Assembly: GCA_964436865.1 (NCBI GenBank)
Contig: CAYTFK010000053.1
Location: forward strand, 1-28,715
From: JAXGPP01 sp964436865
Lineage (GTDB): Bacteria; Planctomycetota; Planctomycetia; Pirellulales; Thermoguttaceae
Length of the DNA: 28,715 nucleotides
Reading direction: 5' to 3'
Shown here one piece after another: positions 8,289 through 16,044 of the stretch. The position numbers and the translations under genes were made by a program. The notes under the pieces were generated by a model. The model did no database searches. It saw nothing but the letters and a program-made list of their open reading frames with translations, and had not been told where the DNA came from. Numbering within the stretch: position 1 is the stretch's first letter; each line of letters opens with the position of its first letter.

Positions 8289-9110
8289 TTAGCGCTTGAG
8301 GATTTCGAGGACTTTGGCCCAGGCTTGCTGCATTGCCTTCTGGTTGGCGACATCAGCGCCGGGCTCCTCGCCCAATCGCATGAAGGCGTGGCCAGCCCCC
8401 TCATAGATCATCGCCTCATACTTCTTACCGAGTTCCTTCATCGCGGCGACGGTCTGGGGCACTTGGCCGGTGATGCGAAAATCGTTGCCGCCGTAGAAAC
8501 CGTAGACCGGCGCCTTGATCTGTTCGAGCAACGCACGGTCGGGCGCCGGGCCGTAGAACACCAACGCCGCGGTAATTCGGTCGCCATGCGCCGCGCAGCG
8601 GAATGCCTGCCCGCCACCCCAGCAGAACCCGATGACCGCCACTTTGTCGGACGTGGCCTGATCTTTGCGGGCGAACTCGATTGTGGCGTCCAGGTCGGAG
8701 GTAACCTGCTCGGGCGTCAGTGTATAGAGCGCGTCGCGGGCTGCGTCACTGTTGGCAAAGCTGTCCGTACCCCCCCTTTCAGGTCCTGCTTCACTGAGCA
8801 GATCTGGTGCGATCGCCACGAAACCCTTTTCCGCAAATCGATCGGCTACGCTACGAACCCAGTCGGTCAGGCCGCGGTTCTCGTGGATCACGATCACAGC
8901 CGGGGCTGGCGCATCAACTTCGGGATACACAACGAACGCCCTCACCGTGCGGCCGGTCGCAGTTTTGAAGTTGGCCCATTCGTGGTGGCGAGGCGAGTCC
9001 TCAAGCCGTCTCGGTACCGTGCCAGACTGCTGGGCTGTCAGTGGACTGGACGACAGGATGAGCAGGGCAAGAAGGCCAAAACCTAAACAGCTACGCGAGT
9101 TCCAGGTCAT
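8289..9110 (-). CDS. Secreted dienelactone hydrolase family protein
   Basis: The product is 273 residues; ATG 9110 has GGAG 7 bases upstream. Residues 1-26 form a signal peptide (hydrophobic FGLLALLILSSSPLTA, then AQQ). The catalytic set of the dienelactone hydrolase family is visible: Glu77 in HENRGL, the nucleophile Cys163 in GFCWGGG, Asp210 in GGNDFR and His241 in GAGHAF. The Cys nucleophile separates it from Ser esterases such as the one at 3890-4762. Family members open lactone rings or cleave small esters; export to the periplasm suggests an environmental substrate rather than the classical chlorocatechol pathway. It is probably the first gene of the unit with the methyltransferase and DUF488 genes. 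Confidence 0.9.
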   Translation of the reverse strand: MTWNSRSCLGFGLLALLILSSSPLTAQQSGTVPRRLEDSPRHHEWANFKTATGRTVRAFVVYPEVDAPAPAVIVIHENRGLTDWVRSVADRFAEKGFVAIAPDLLSEAGPERGGTDSFANSDAARDALYTLTPEQVTSDLDATIEFARKDQATSDKVAVIGFCWGGGQAFRCAAHGDRITAALVFYGPAPDRALLEQIKAPVYGFYGGNDFRITGQVPQTVAAMKELGKKYEAMIYEGAGHAFMRLGEEPGADVANQKAMQQAWAKVLEILKR

Positions 9111-9144
9111 CTCTTAGCTCCGGGGAAGGTTCAGTCTGCTGGGA

Positions 9145-9172
9145 ATTATCAACTGCGAATTAGGACGGACAA
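9145..9172 (-). promoter_or_regulatory. Candidate sigma70-type promoter for the dienelactone hydrolase unit
   Basis: On the minus strand TTGTCC (9172-9167) and GATAAT (9150-9145) are separated by 16 bases. Four of six and five of six positions match consensus. Transcription would begin near 9137, giving a leader of about 27 bases with the GGAG ribosome binding site before ATG 9110. The element has the same spacing and the same -10 hexamer as the candidate at 4867-4894. Confidence 0.42.
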
Positions 9173-9288
9173 GCGCCTGAGCAGCGGGCTGCCGCGGGCC
9201 TTCAAAGGCTCGTCTGCATAGAATGTCGCAGCCTGGGGGGCAGAGGGGAGAACCCGATTCCAACAAATTACCTCGACAGAGGGAGACT

Positions 9289-12075
9289 ATGCGGTCGAGG
9301 TCGGTCTTGAACTACGCGGTGACTGTGTTCGCGATGGCGGTCACCGTTACGGCCCGCTGGTTGACAGACCCGTGGCTTGGCAGCCAACTCCCGGTCGCGC
9401 TGCTCTTCGGGACCGTGGCGTTTGCCGTGTGGTATGCCGGTCTCGGGCCGGCCATCGCGGCAGCGGCATTCGGCTACCTGGCTTCTTATGGTCTGCTGCT
9501 GCATCACCGCGGCGAACTGTCCTTGGGCTCGGTTGAGGGCGTGCTCGCGCTGGTGGTCTACGCGTTGTCGTGCGCTGCGATCATCGGCCTCGGGCAGGCG
9601 ATGCGCATCGCCCAGCGACGAGCCGAAATCGGCCGCCGGCGTAGTCGCTGCCAGCAGCAGCGTCTGGAAATCCAGGCGGCCCACCACCGTCTCGCTGAGG
9701 CGGAAATCCGCAGCTTGAACGAAGCCCTGCGGCGCCGCGCGGAGGAACTCCAGGCGGTAGTCGATGTCCTGCCGGTCGGGATCTTCCTTGCCGACGATCC
9801 GCGGTGCACGTCGATTCGCGCCAATCCGGCCGGCGCGGCCATGCTCGGCATCGGGATCGGGTCGAACGCGTCGAAGTCGGGCCCCGGCGCCGAGCGGTTG
9901 CCCTTCCGAGTCGTTCGCGATGGCGCCAACGTGGCCGCCGAGGACCTGCCCATGCAGCGGGCGACGCGAACGGGACAGGCAGTGCATGGCGAGGAGTACG
10001 ATATCATCCACCTCGATGGCACGGAGTCGCGGCTCCTGGAATACGCCACGCCGCTCTTCGACGAGCGTGGCCAGGTGCGCGGTTGCGTGGGAGCATTTGT
10101 CGATATTACCGCGCGCCGGCGGGCCGAAGAGTCGCGAAGTCGCAGCGAAGAGCAGCTTCGGGTCATCACCAACGCGGTTCCCGCTCTGATTTCTTACATC
10201 GACTTCGAATACCGTTACCGGCTGGCCAATGACGCCTACCGGACCTGGTTCGGTCTGGAGCCCGAGGACATCCGTGGGAGGCATGTCCGCGAGGTGCTCG
10301 GCGCCGCAGCGTGGGACGCCGTGCGCCCGCATATGCAGCGGGCACTCGCTGGAGAGGTTGTCAACTACGAGCAAGAGTTGCCCTACCACCGGTCGGGACC
10401 GCGGTGGGTCCGCGCCACGTACACTCCCGACCGCGATGCTGCGGGACGGGTGCGGGGCTTCGTCGTGCTGGTTACCGACATCGGCGAGCGCCGACGCGCC
10501 GAGGAGGAAGTTCGCCAGTTGAACCGACTGCTCGAACATCGCATTGAGGAGTTGCAGACGATCATCGACCTGAGCCCCGTCGGCATCGCCCTGGCCGAGG
10601 ACGCTGAGTGCGGCTCGATCCGCGTTAATCGGGCCCTCGCCGAGATCCTTCAGGTTCGCGACGACGAGAATGCGGCACTCGGCTCATTGACCGGAGAGCG
10701 GCCCCGCTACCGCCTCTGCCGCGACGGTCGCGAGCTTCCGCTCGACCAGATGCCGATGCGAATTGCCGCGTCTCAGGGCGTGCCGGTCGACGACTGCGAG
10801 CTTGAGGTGAATCGCCCGGATGGGACTCGGAGGACGGTGATTAACAGTGCCCGACCGCTGTTTGACCGCAACGGAAACGTGCGCGGCGCGATCAGTGTGG
10901 CGACCGACATCACTTCACGGAAGCAGATCGAACAGAAGCTTCGTGACGACGACCGGCGCAAGGACGAGTTCCTGGCGACGCTCGCCCACGAACTTCGCAA
11001 CCCGCTGGCCCCGATCAGCCATTCGGTCGATCTGATGCGGTTGGTCGGTCAGGAACCGGTGCGGCGGGAAGAGTTGCTGGACGTGATGCGCCGCCAGGTG
11101 AATCAGCTTACCCGGCTGATCGACGATCTGCTCGACGTCTCGCGGATCAGCCGCGGGAAGATCCAGCTTCGCTGCGAGACGCTCGATCTGACGGCAATCG
11201 TCGACGCGGCCCATGAGACCGTCCGTCCGGCATTCGACGCGGCTGGCCATCAGTTGCAGATCAGTCGGGCGGTTGAGTGCCCGAGGGTCGAAGGAGACGC
11301 GGCACGCCTGATCCAGGTGATCGCGAACCTGCTGGGAAACGCCTGCAAGTTCACGCCCGAAGGAGGACAGATCCGGCTGACGCTCGACCGGGATGGCGAT
11401 CAGGCGGTAGTTCGCGTCTGCGACAGCGGCATTGGGATCGCTCCCGAGCGGCAAGCCGACATCTTCGAGATGTTTGCCCAACTTGACCGTTCGCTGGAAC
11501 GCCCGCACTCAGGGTTGGGCATCGGTTTGACGTTGGCCAAGAGCCTGGTCGAAATGCACGGGGGCTCGATCAGCGTCCGTAGCGAGGGGCCGAACCGCGG
11601 CAGTGAGTTCGAGGTCCGCTTGCCTTTGGCCCGGGGAGGAACAGGCGAAGCGCCCCCCCCTGCGGATCAGGCCGGCGGCGAACTCGATCCCAAGCTCCGC
11701 GTCCTGTTGGTCGAGGACTCCAAGATTGTGGGTGAAACGTTTGCCATGCTGCTGACGGCGATGGGGCACGACGTGCGGCTGGTGCATGACGGTCGCGCGG
11801 CAATCGATCAGTTTCCCGAGTACCAGCCGGATGTCGTGTTTTCTGACATTTCAATGCCGGGCATGAACGGCTACCAGGTCGCCCGCTGCCTACGCGAGCG
11901 GTACGACCTTCGTAGCACGATGCTGGTGGCGCTGACCGGATACGGCCAGGCGGAAGATCGCCGGCAGGCGTTGCAGGCCGGCTTCGACGAGCACATGGTC
12001 AAGCCACCCGAGTTCGAGCATCTGCGAGATCTCTTCCATTCCGCTGCTGCTCGGCGCGCGACACAAACGCTGTAA
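9289..12075 (+). CDS. Membrane-anchored hybrid histidine kinase with three PAS domains and a C-terminal receiver
   Basis: The product is 928 residues from ATG 9289, which has AGAGGGAG just upstream; an in-frame ATG at 9223 lacks a ribosome binding site and would add 22 polar residues. Residues about 8-110 hold several hydrophobic helices resembling the DUF4118/KdpD-type membrane module. A basic coiled segment follows, then PAS domains at about 155-275, 285-405 and 417-540. The HisKA H-box is HELRNP with phospho-acceptor His567. The ATPase domain shows NLLGNACKF (N box), DSGIGIAPE (G1) and SGLGIGLTLAK (G2). The receiver has Asp810, phospho-acceptor Asp853 and Lys905. There is no DNA-binding output domain, so signal likely passes to another protein or the receiver acts as an internal phosphate sink. 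No partner regulator is adjacent. The signal is unknown. Confidence 0.92.
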   Translation: MRSRSVLNYAVTVFAMAVTVTARWLTDPWLGSQLPVALLFGTVAFAVWYAGLGPAIAAAAFGYLASYGLLLHHRGELSLGSVEGVLALVVYALSCAAIIGLGQAMRIAQRRAEIGRRRSRCQQQRLEIQAAHHRLAEAEIRSLNEALRRRAEELQAVVDVLPVGIFLADDPRCTSIRANPAGAAMLGIGIGSNASKSGPGAERLPFRVVRDGANVAAEDLPMQRATRTGQAVHGEEYDIIHLDGTESRLLEYATPLFDERGQVRGCVGAFVDITARRRAEESRSRSEEQLRVITNAVPALISYIDFEYRYRLANDAYRTWFGLEPEDIRGRHVREVLGAAAWDAVRPHMQRALAGEVVNYEQELPYHRSGPRWVRATYTPDRDAAGRVRGFVVLVTDIGERRRAEEEVRQLNRLLEHRIEELQTIIDLSPVGIALAEDAECGSIRVNRALAEILQVRDDENAALGSLTGERPRYRLCRDGRELPLDQMPMRIAASQGVPVDDCELEVNRPDGTRRTVINSARPLFDRNGNVRGAISVATDITSRKQIEQKLRDDDRRKDEFLATLAHELRNPLAPISHSVDLMRLVGQEPVRREELLDVMRRQVNQLTRLIDDLLDVSRISRGKIQLRCETLDLTAIVDAAHETVRPAFDAAGHQLQISRAVECPRVEGDAARLIQVIANLLGNACKFTPEGGQIRLTLDRDGDQAVVRVCDSGIGIAPERQADIFEMFAQLDRSLERPHSGLGIGLTLAKSLVEMHGGSISVRSEGPNRGSEFEVRLPLARGGTGEAPPPADQAGGELDPKLRVLLVEDSKIVGETFAMLLTAMGHDVRLVHDGRAAIDQFPEYQPDVVFSDISMPGMNGYQVARCLRERYDLRSTMLVALTGYGQAEDRRQALQAGFDEHMVKPPEFEHLRDLFHSAAARRATQTL

Positions 12076-12182
12076 TCAAACGAGTGGAAACTTCAACCAC
12101 ACGTCCACAATTCCTCGCGACGAGTCGGGCCAGTCGCCTGATGCCGTCGGCTTGAATTGGCAGGGCAACCGTCGTCGAGGGA

Positions 12183-13250
12183 TCATTGGGGAGGCGGCGG
12201 AAGAGCAAGTCTCGCCGTCGGCGATGAGCCGGCTGCAAAGCGCTTCAGTAGTGTGTGGGTCTCCTGGAATTCCGGCCGTTTCGCAAGGTTTTGATACTGC
12301 GGGTCCAAAGCTACCTTGTCGAAACGGGCAAGCGAGGACCGCAAGCCCTCGGCCGTGGGGGTGGCGTTGGGCTCAAAAGTTTCAGCGGGCAGGGCGAGGA
12401 ACACCTGCCATTCTTGGTCGAGGATCCCATGAAGCCGCAACGAGGAGTCTGCCAGTTCCTGGCGGAGCGACGATGTTTCGGTTGACTCGGCGGGCAAGTC
12501 CACCCGGGGTATGTCCTCCGCCGAAATCGTCTGTTTACCCGCAGTGTACATGGCAATCGTATCTAAGAGCCGCACGGCCGATGGTGGAAGGGGCTGCGGC
12601 TGACCGGGCAAAACGTTGGCGCCGGACGGGTATGCGGAATAGTAGCGGGCGCCGGCATCACGGTCGATTTGAATGGCTGACCCATCCAGAGCTACTCCGG
12701 CGAACAGCCCGCGACTGCGTGAGTAAGTGTAGATCTCCGCGCGCAGAGTGGCGTCGGTGGCGGCTGCCGCTTCGCGTCCCACCGGCCCGGCTGCGGCGGC
12801 GACGCCTGCTCCAATCGTGAACTTTCCTTGCCACAGTCCCTCAAGGCTCTTGCGAGTGGCGAAGACCAGCACGATGTCGGTCGCCTGAACCCCCGCCTGC
12901 CACCCCAGGCTGCCGCCGGTCACCGTGACGAACGAGGGCGCGGTCCAGTTGCCTGCTTCATCCTTGGCGACGAGTACGCCGCGGCCGTGACGAATCCCGA
13001 CGACGAAGCCGCCCTTGAGCAGCTTCGGGACGATGACCAAGCCCTCGGCATCGCGAAGCAGTGCGTGGGGGATGCTCTTGGCCGGAATCGCCATGATCTC
13101 GTCGAGCACTTGGACGGCCGCATCGACCGTTTGCGTTTCCTGGATCTCGTCTTGAAAGACCGATTGGCGAATACCCTGACCAGACGCCGCGGAGGGAAAG
13201 ATTGCGAGAGTCACGGTGAGGAGAAATGCTCCGGCCAAACTAGTCTTCAT
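12183..13250 (-). CDS. Secreted SYLF-domain (Ysc84-like) lipid-binding protein
   Basis: The product is 355 residues; ATG 13250 has AGGAG 8 bases upstream. Residues 1-24 are a signal peptide ending AASG. Residues about 45-230 carry the SYLF/Ysc84-like pattern: AVQVLDEIMAIPAKSIPHALL, then GLVIVPKLLKGGFVVG, GGSLGWQAGVQATDIVLVF, FTIGAGVAAAAGPVGR and YTYSRSRGLFAGVALDG. In eukaryotes SYLF domains bind phosphoinositide membranes; bacterial versions are abundant, exported and functionally vague. The C-terminal 110 residues are predicted helical with no known domain and end in Pro-rich sequence. It converges with the histidine kinase gene and stands alone on the minus strand. Family assignment is firm; the role is unknown. 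Confidence 0.88.
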   Translation of the reverse strand: MKTSLAGAFLLTVTLAIFPSAASGQGIRQSVFQDEIQETQTVDAAVQVLDEIMAIPAKSIPHALLRDAEGLVIVPKLLKGGFVVGIRHGRGVLVAKDEAGNWTAPSFVTVTGGSLGWQAGVQATDIVLVFATRKSLEGLWQGKFTIGAGVAAAAGPVGREAAAATDATLRAEIYTYSRSRGLFAGVALDGSAIQIDRDAGARYYSAYPSGANVLPGQPQPLPPSAVRLLDTIAMYTAGKQTISAEDIPRVDLPAESTETSSLRQELADSSLRLHGILDQEWQVFLALPAETFEPNATPTAEGLRSSLARFDKVALDPQYQNLAKRPEFQETHTLLKRFAAGSSPTARLALPPPPQ

Positions 13251-13271
13251 GACTTGGACTCCTGATTTCGT

Positions 13272-13306
13272 CGTGCGGCTCCGCTAGCTCGTGGTGGAGC
13301 GGCACG
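13272..13306 (-). other. Inverted repeat in the leader of the SYLF gene
   Basis: Arms at 13272-13281 and 13297-13306 are complementary at nine of ten positions with a 15-base loop. It lies 22 bases before ATG 13250, upstream of the ribosome binding site. It could be a leader hairpin or a protein-binding site. The remaining 13307-13540 stretch up to the tRNA terminator shows no gene that I can support. Confidence 0.3.
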
Positions 13307-13540
13307 CGGAGTCTATTCCTTCCTACCGGAACCCACAACGCCAAATGTCCCCGAAGCCACCACAATGAGGGATTCAGCTTCTCTCGGCCCCTGCCGACGT
13401 GCAGCAGGCCACACACCCCTCGCGCGATCCGCTGAAGTGCCTGGCAACGCAGAAGCGTTCCCTGAGATAGAGCAACGGCACCTATTCTCAGCCCCATTGC
13501 GCGGCTACAAGAATTCGTCGTAACTGCTTTGCCAGTCAAC

Positions 13541-13577
13541 GAAAAATGCCCGCTGACAACGGCTGTCAACGGGCATT
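13541..13577 (-). terminator. Intrinsic terminator of the tRNA-Ala gene
   Basis: Arms 13545-13558 and 13564-13577 form a near-perfect 14-bp stem with a single internal mismatch and a 5-base loop. On the minus strand the stem is followed by a run of five T (13546-13542). It begins 7 bases after the 3' end of the tRNA, the expected place. Confidence 0.85.
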
Positions 13578-13583
13578 GTCGAG

Positions 13584-13656
13584 TGGAGCGGAGGAGAGTC
13601 GAACTCCCGACCTCTGCATTGCGAACGCAGCGCTCTCCCAACTGAGCTACCGCCCC
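13584..13656 (-). tRNA. tRNA-Ala (anticodon CGC)
   Basis: The minus strand folds into a full 73-base cloverleaf. The acceptor stem GGGGCGG pairs with CCGCTCC and contains G3:U70, the alanine identity pair. The D-arm reads TAGCTCAGTTGGGAGAGC and the T-loop GTTCGACTC. The anticodon stem CTGCG/TGCAG encloses loop TTCGCAA, giving anticodon CGC, which reads GCG. Discriminator base is A73. The 3' CCA is not encoded (next bases are CTC), so it must be added by nucleotidyltransferase. Confidence 0.95.
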
Positions 13657-13700
13657 AATCTCGGCTAGCCCTGGATCGGCGGGCTCCTGGCGAAGACTTG

Positions 13701-13729
13701 ATTCTAGGATTCCCCAGCAGCGTTGTCAA
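13701..13729 (-). promoter_or_regulatory. Strong sigma70-type promoter of tRNA-Ala
   Basis: On the minus strand a perfect -35 TTGACA (13729-13724) and TAGAAT (13706-13701, five of six) are separated by exactly 17 bases. Transcription would start near 13694, about 38 bases before the mature tRNA 5' end. Together with the tRNA and the terminator at 13541-13577 this makes a self-contained monocistronic unit. Confidence 0.8.
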
Positions 13730-13737
13730 AATGGTTC

Positions 13738-15165
13738 TCAGAGCCCCAGACTGCGAGCGTAGGCGTCCCTTTGGGCCTCGCGTCCCAGGCGTTCGGTGAT
13801 CTCCTCCCACCGGGTGGCCGCGGCGGATAACGCCGATTCGGCTGTCTGTTCGCCACGGAGCGCTTTCAGGGCAGCCTCATCGAGTGCCGCCAAGTACTCG
13901 CCGTGGCCCGGCAGACGAAAGGCAAATAGCCGCTGCTCGCGCGTAAGTGCCAGTTGGGCCACTTCGGCATACTGCACGGCCGCGTCGGCGGGAACCGTTG
14001 GCTCGACCCACTCGGCCGGATTCAGCACGTGCGACTCACGATATAGAGTCACAGCCGAGCTTTGCCGACTCACCTCGCGACTCCATTGCTCGCCGGAAAG
14101 CCAGAGCAGCAGTTGAATCGCCGCCTCGCCCACTGCTGACGAGCGGGCGACGGCCCCCAGGCGGCCCGAGACCGAAAGGAGCGTCACCCGGTGATCAATC
14201 CCCTCGCCGCGATCCTCCCAGCGTTGTTGGGCGAAATCGTAGACTTCTCGCGAGCCGGGCAATTCGGCGAAGCCAACGCGGGGCTTCGGCTCGGCGGGCT
14301 TGAGGTCCTTAACGGTGGCGGTGGGCCAGGTCAGTGCCAATCCGCATTGCCCCTGCCAGAAAGCTGCTCGAACGCCGGCGGGGTCGAGGAATGGCCGCTC
14401 TGCGGTCTGCGGCCCCGCCGCGGCAACCAGCTCCTCCAAAGCACGGACGAAGGGAGGTCCGGCAATGAGCGGCTCCATGGTGTCCAGATTGAAGAGCGTC
14501 GAGAAATGCTCGCGATGCGTGGCATAGGAAGCCGCGCGGGCCAACAGCACCAAGCCTGCCCAACCCGGTGCCAGCGGTTCGATCGCCCCATGCCAGGGCG
14601 ATCCTTCCGGCGGCGCGGCCTCGCCCAAGGCTGCCCGGTCAGCGAGGAGTTCGGCCAGTCCCTGATACTCTTTCCACGTAGTCGGCGGTTGGCGACCGAG
14701 TTTCTCGAGCAAGTCGGCCCGATAGTAACACACGAGAACGGGGGAGCCGAAGGGGACAGCAAACGTGTCGGTGCCCCACACCGCTTCGTGGCCGCGGAGG
14801 AGCGAGAAGATCCGCGACCAGTTGGCTGCATCTTCCTCGAGCAGGCGCACCGGTACCGGAGCGAGGAGCTTCTTCTCGGCCAGTGAGCCCAGGAGGGAAG
14901 ACGGAAAGATCACCGCATCGGCCTGGACATCGGCAGCCGACAGGAGTTCATCGGTGCTGGTCTGCTGTACCTCGAAGCTGCCGCCGGTCTGACCCTTCCA
15001 TTCGCCGCGCAGCAGTCCCGCAGCCGCAGCCAATTCCGGGTCGTCCACCACGAGCAGCCGGAGCGCCGCGTCGTCACGAGCCGCGCCGGGGGATTCCGCG
15101 TCATTCTGATCAGAACAGCCGACCACCGACACAAGGAGGGCAGCAACGGCGAGCAGTCGAATCAT
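13738..15165 (-). CDS. Extracellular solute-binding lipoprotein (family 1-like), orphan
   Basis: The product is 475 residues. ATG 15165 has AAGGAG 5 bases upstream and opens a lipoprotein signal (MIRLLAVAALLVSVVGC) with lipobox Cys17; an in-frame start at 15219 would hide it. The mature protein reads like an ABC-type solute-binding protein: LRLLVVDDPELA at the front, VQADAVIFPSSLL, the FGSPVLVCYYRADLLEKLG hinge region, PPTTWKEYQGLAELL and PAGVRAAFWQGQCGLALTWP. These fit carbohydrate-binding family 1 members that hand ligand to a membrane permease. No permease or ATPase gene is within the window, so it either works with a distant transporter or has another role such as sensing. The ligand is unknown. 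Confidence 0.8.
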   Translation of the reverse strand: MIRLLAVAALLVSVVGCSDQNDAESPGAARDDAALRLLVVDDPELAAAAGLLRGEWKGQTGGSFEVQQTSTDELLSAADVQADAVIFPSSLLGSLAEKKLLAPVPVRLLEEDAANWSRIFSLLRGHEAVWGTDTFAVPFGSPVLVCYYRADLLEKLGRQPPTTWKEYQGLAELLADRAALGEAAPPEGSPWHGAIEPLAPGWAGLVLLARAASYATHREHFSTLFNLDTMEPLIAGPPFVRALEELVAAAGPQTAERPFLDPAGVRAAFWQGQCGLALTWPTATVKDLKPAEPKPRVGFAELPGSREVYDFAQQRWEDRGEGIDHRVTLLSVSGRLGAVARSSAVGEAAIQLLLWLSGEQWSREVSRQSSAVTLYRESHVLNPAEWVEPTVPADAAVQYAEVAQLALTREQRLFAFRLPGHGEYLAALDEAALKALRGEQTAESALSAAATRWEEITERLGREAQRDAYARSLGL

Positions 15166-15251
15166 GGTGTCTCCTTGCGGGCAGCGATTCTCGCGGGACT
15201 GCGAACTCCAGCCGATCAAACGAAGAACCGCCTATCGTCACTGTAGAAGAT

Positions 15252-15280
15252 CAAACGCTCCGCGGCAACGCCGCGAGGCG
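15252..15280 (-). terminator. Candidate terminator after the feoA-feoB-dtxR operon
   Basis: Bases 15256-15280 fold into a GC-rich hairpin with 10 of 11 positions paired (one G-U pair, one mismatch) around a 3-base loop. On the minus strand TTTGATCTTCT follows, a broken T-run. It lies about 55 bases after the dtxR-family stop codon and before the start of the solute-binding lipoprotein gene. Confidence 0.45.
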
Positions 15281-15334
15281 TCTGGCCGCCAGCCGGTCCG
15301 GTAGCGCTTGGCGGGACTTCGAGTGGCGGCACGG

Positions 15335-16003
15335 CTAGCGGCCGTCGATCGCGCGAACCAGGATTTGCTCGGCCGTCTGGCGGCTGAGGCTGGTCCGCCG
15401 GTCAGCCGACTCAACGGTGACAATCCCGGCCGAAGCATGGTTCTCGACGACCTCGGCCGGCGCGCCGATCGCCAGGCCGCCGTCGGCCAGGTAGCGAAGG
15501 AGATCGGGAGTGCCGCGGATCACGCGCACGAGAACGAACCGCGTTCCGGCTGCGCATCGGTCCAGCGATTCGCCTCCCGCCGCGCGAAACTCACCGGTTG
15601 CGTCAGGAATCGGATCGCCATGCGGGTCACGATCGGGAAAGCCGAGAAAGGCGTCGATCCGATCCACCAGCCGATCGGAAGCGGCGTGCTCCAGCCGCTC
15701 GGCCTCTTCGTGGACTTCGTCCCAGGACATGCCCAGGGTCCGAGTGAGGAACAACTCCATGAGCCGATGCCGTCGGATTACCCGCAACGCCGCCCGGCGT
15801 CCGGCGGGCGTCAGCCGGGCGCCCTGGTGCGGCCGGTACTTGATCAGCCGCGCTTCGTCAAGACGCTGAAGCATTCCGGTGACCGTGCCCGGAGCCAGTT
15901 CGAGGCGCCGTGCCAGCTCGCCGGTCGAAGCTGCTGCGTCGTCGGCATCAGCGCAAATGGCGTAGATGGTCTTGAGATAGTTCTCAGCGGTCAGGCTTTC
16001 CAT
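15335..16003 (-). CDS. DtxR/MntR-family metal-dependent transcriptional regulator
   Basis: The product is 222 residues. An N-terminal winged helix (TGELARRLELAPGTVTGMLQRLDEARLIKY, with basic recognition region) is followed by the metal-binding and dimer domain (residues about 75-140) and an SH3/FeoA-like C-terminal domain (about 150-220). Compared with Corynebacterium DtxR, ancillary-site ligands His79, Glu83 and His98 and primary ligands Glu105 and His106 are kept at the same residue numbers. DtxR Cys102 is Glu102, as in Mn-responsive MntR, and the DtxR Met10 position is Asn8. It is the last gene of the feoA-feoB-dtxR unit, 41 bases after feoB, so it probably represses its own operon when metal is bound. 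Whether Fe(II) or Mn(II) is the true co-repressor cannot be told; gene context favours iron. Confidence 0.88.
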   Translation of the reverse strand: MESLTAENYLKTIYAICADADDAAASTGELARRLELAPGTVTGMLQRLDEARLIKYRPHQGARLTPAGRRAALRVIRRHRLMELFLTRTLGMSWDEVHEEAERLEHAASDRLVDRIDAFLGFPDRDPHGDPIPDATGEFRAAGGESLDRCAAGTRFVLVRVIRGTPDLLRYLADGGLAIGAPAEVVENHASAGIVTVESADRRTSLSRQTAEQILVRAIDGR

Positions 16004-16044
16004 GCGGACTCACGAAGTGCACTCGAGGTTGATCAGATCAGCCG

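Noticed and set aside
7683..9086. 467-codon plus-strand open frame
   Set aside because: It lies opposite the methyltransferase and dienelactone hydrolase genes, which both show full family motifs. High GC leaves few stops in the antisense frame.
9268..10539. 423-codon minus-strand open frame
   Set aside because: It is antisense to the PAS region of the histidine kinase and has no recognisable motif.
13251..13540. Possible small gene or RNA between the SYLF gene and the tRNA terminator
   Set aside because: No frame with a good start or motif and no folded RNA family recognised; only the leader inverted repeat stands out.
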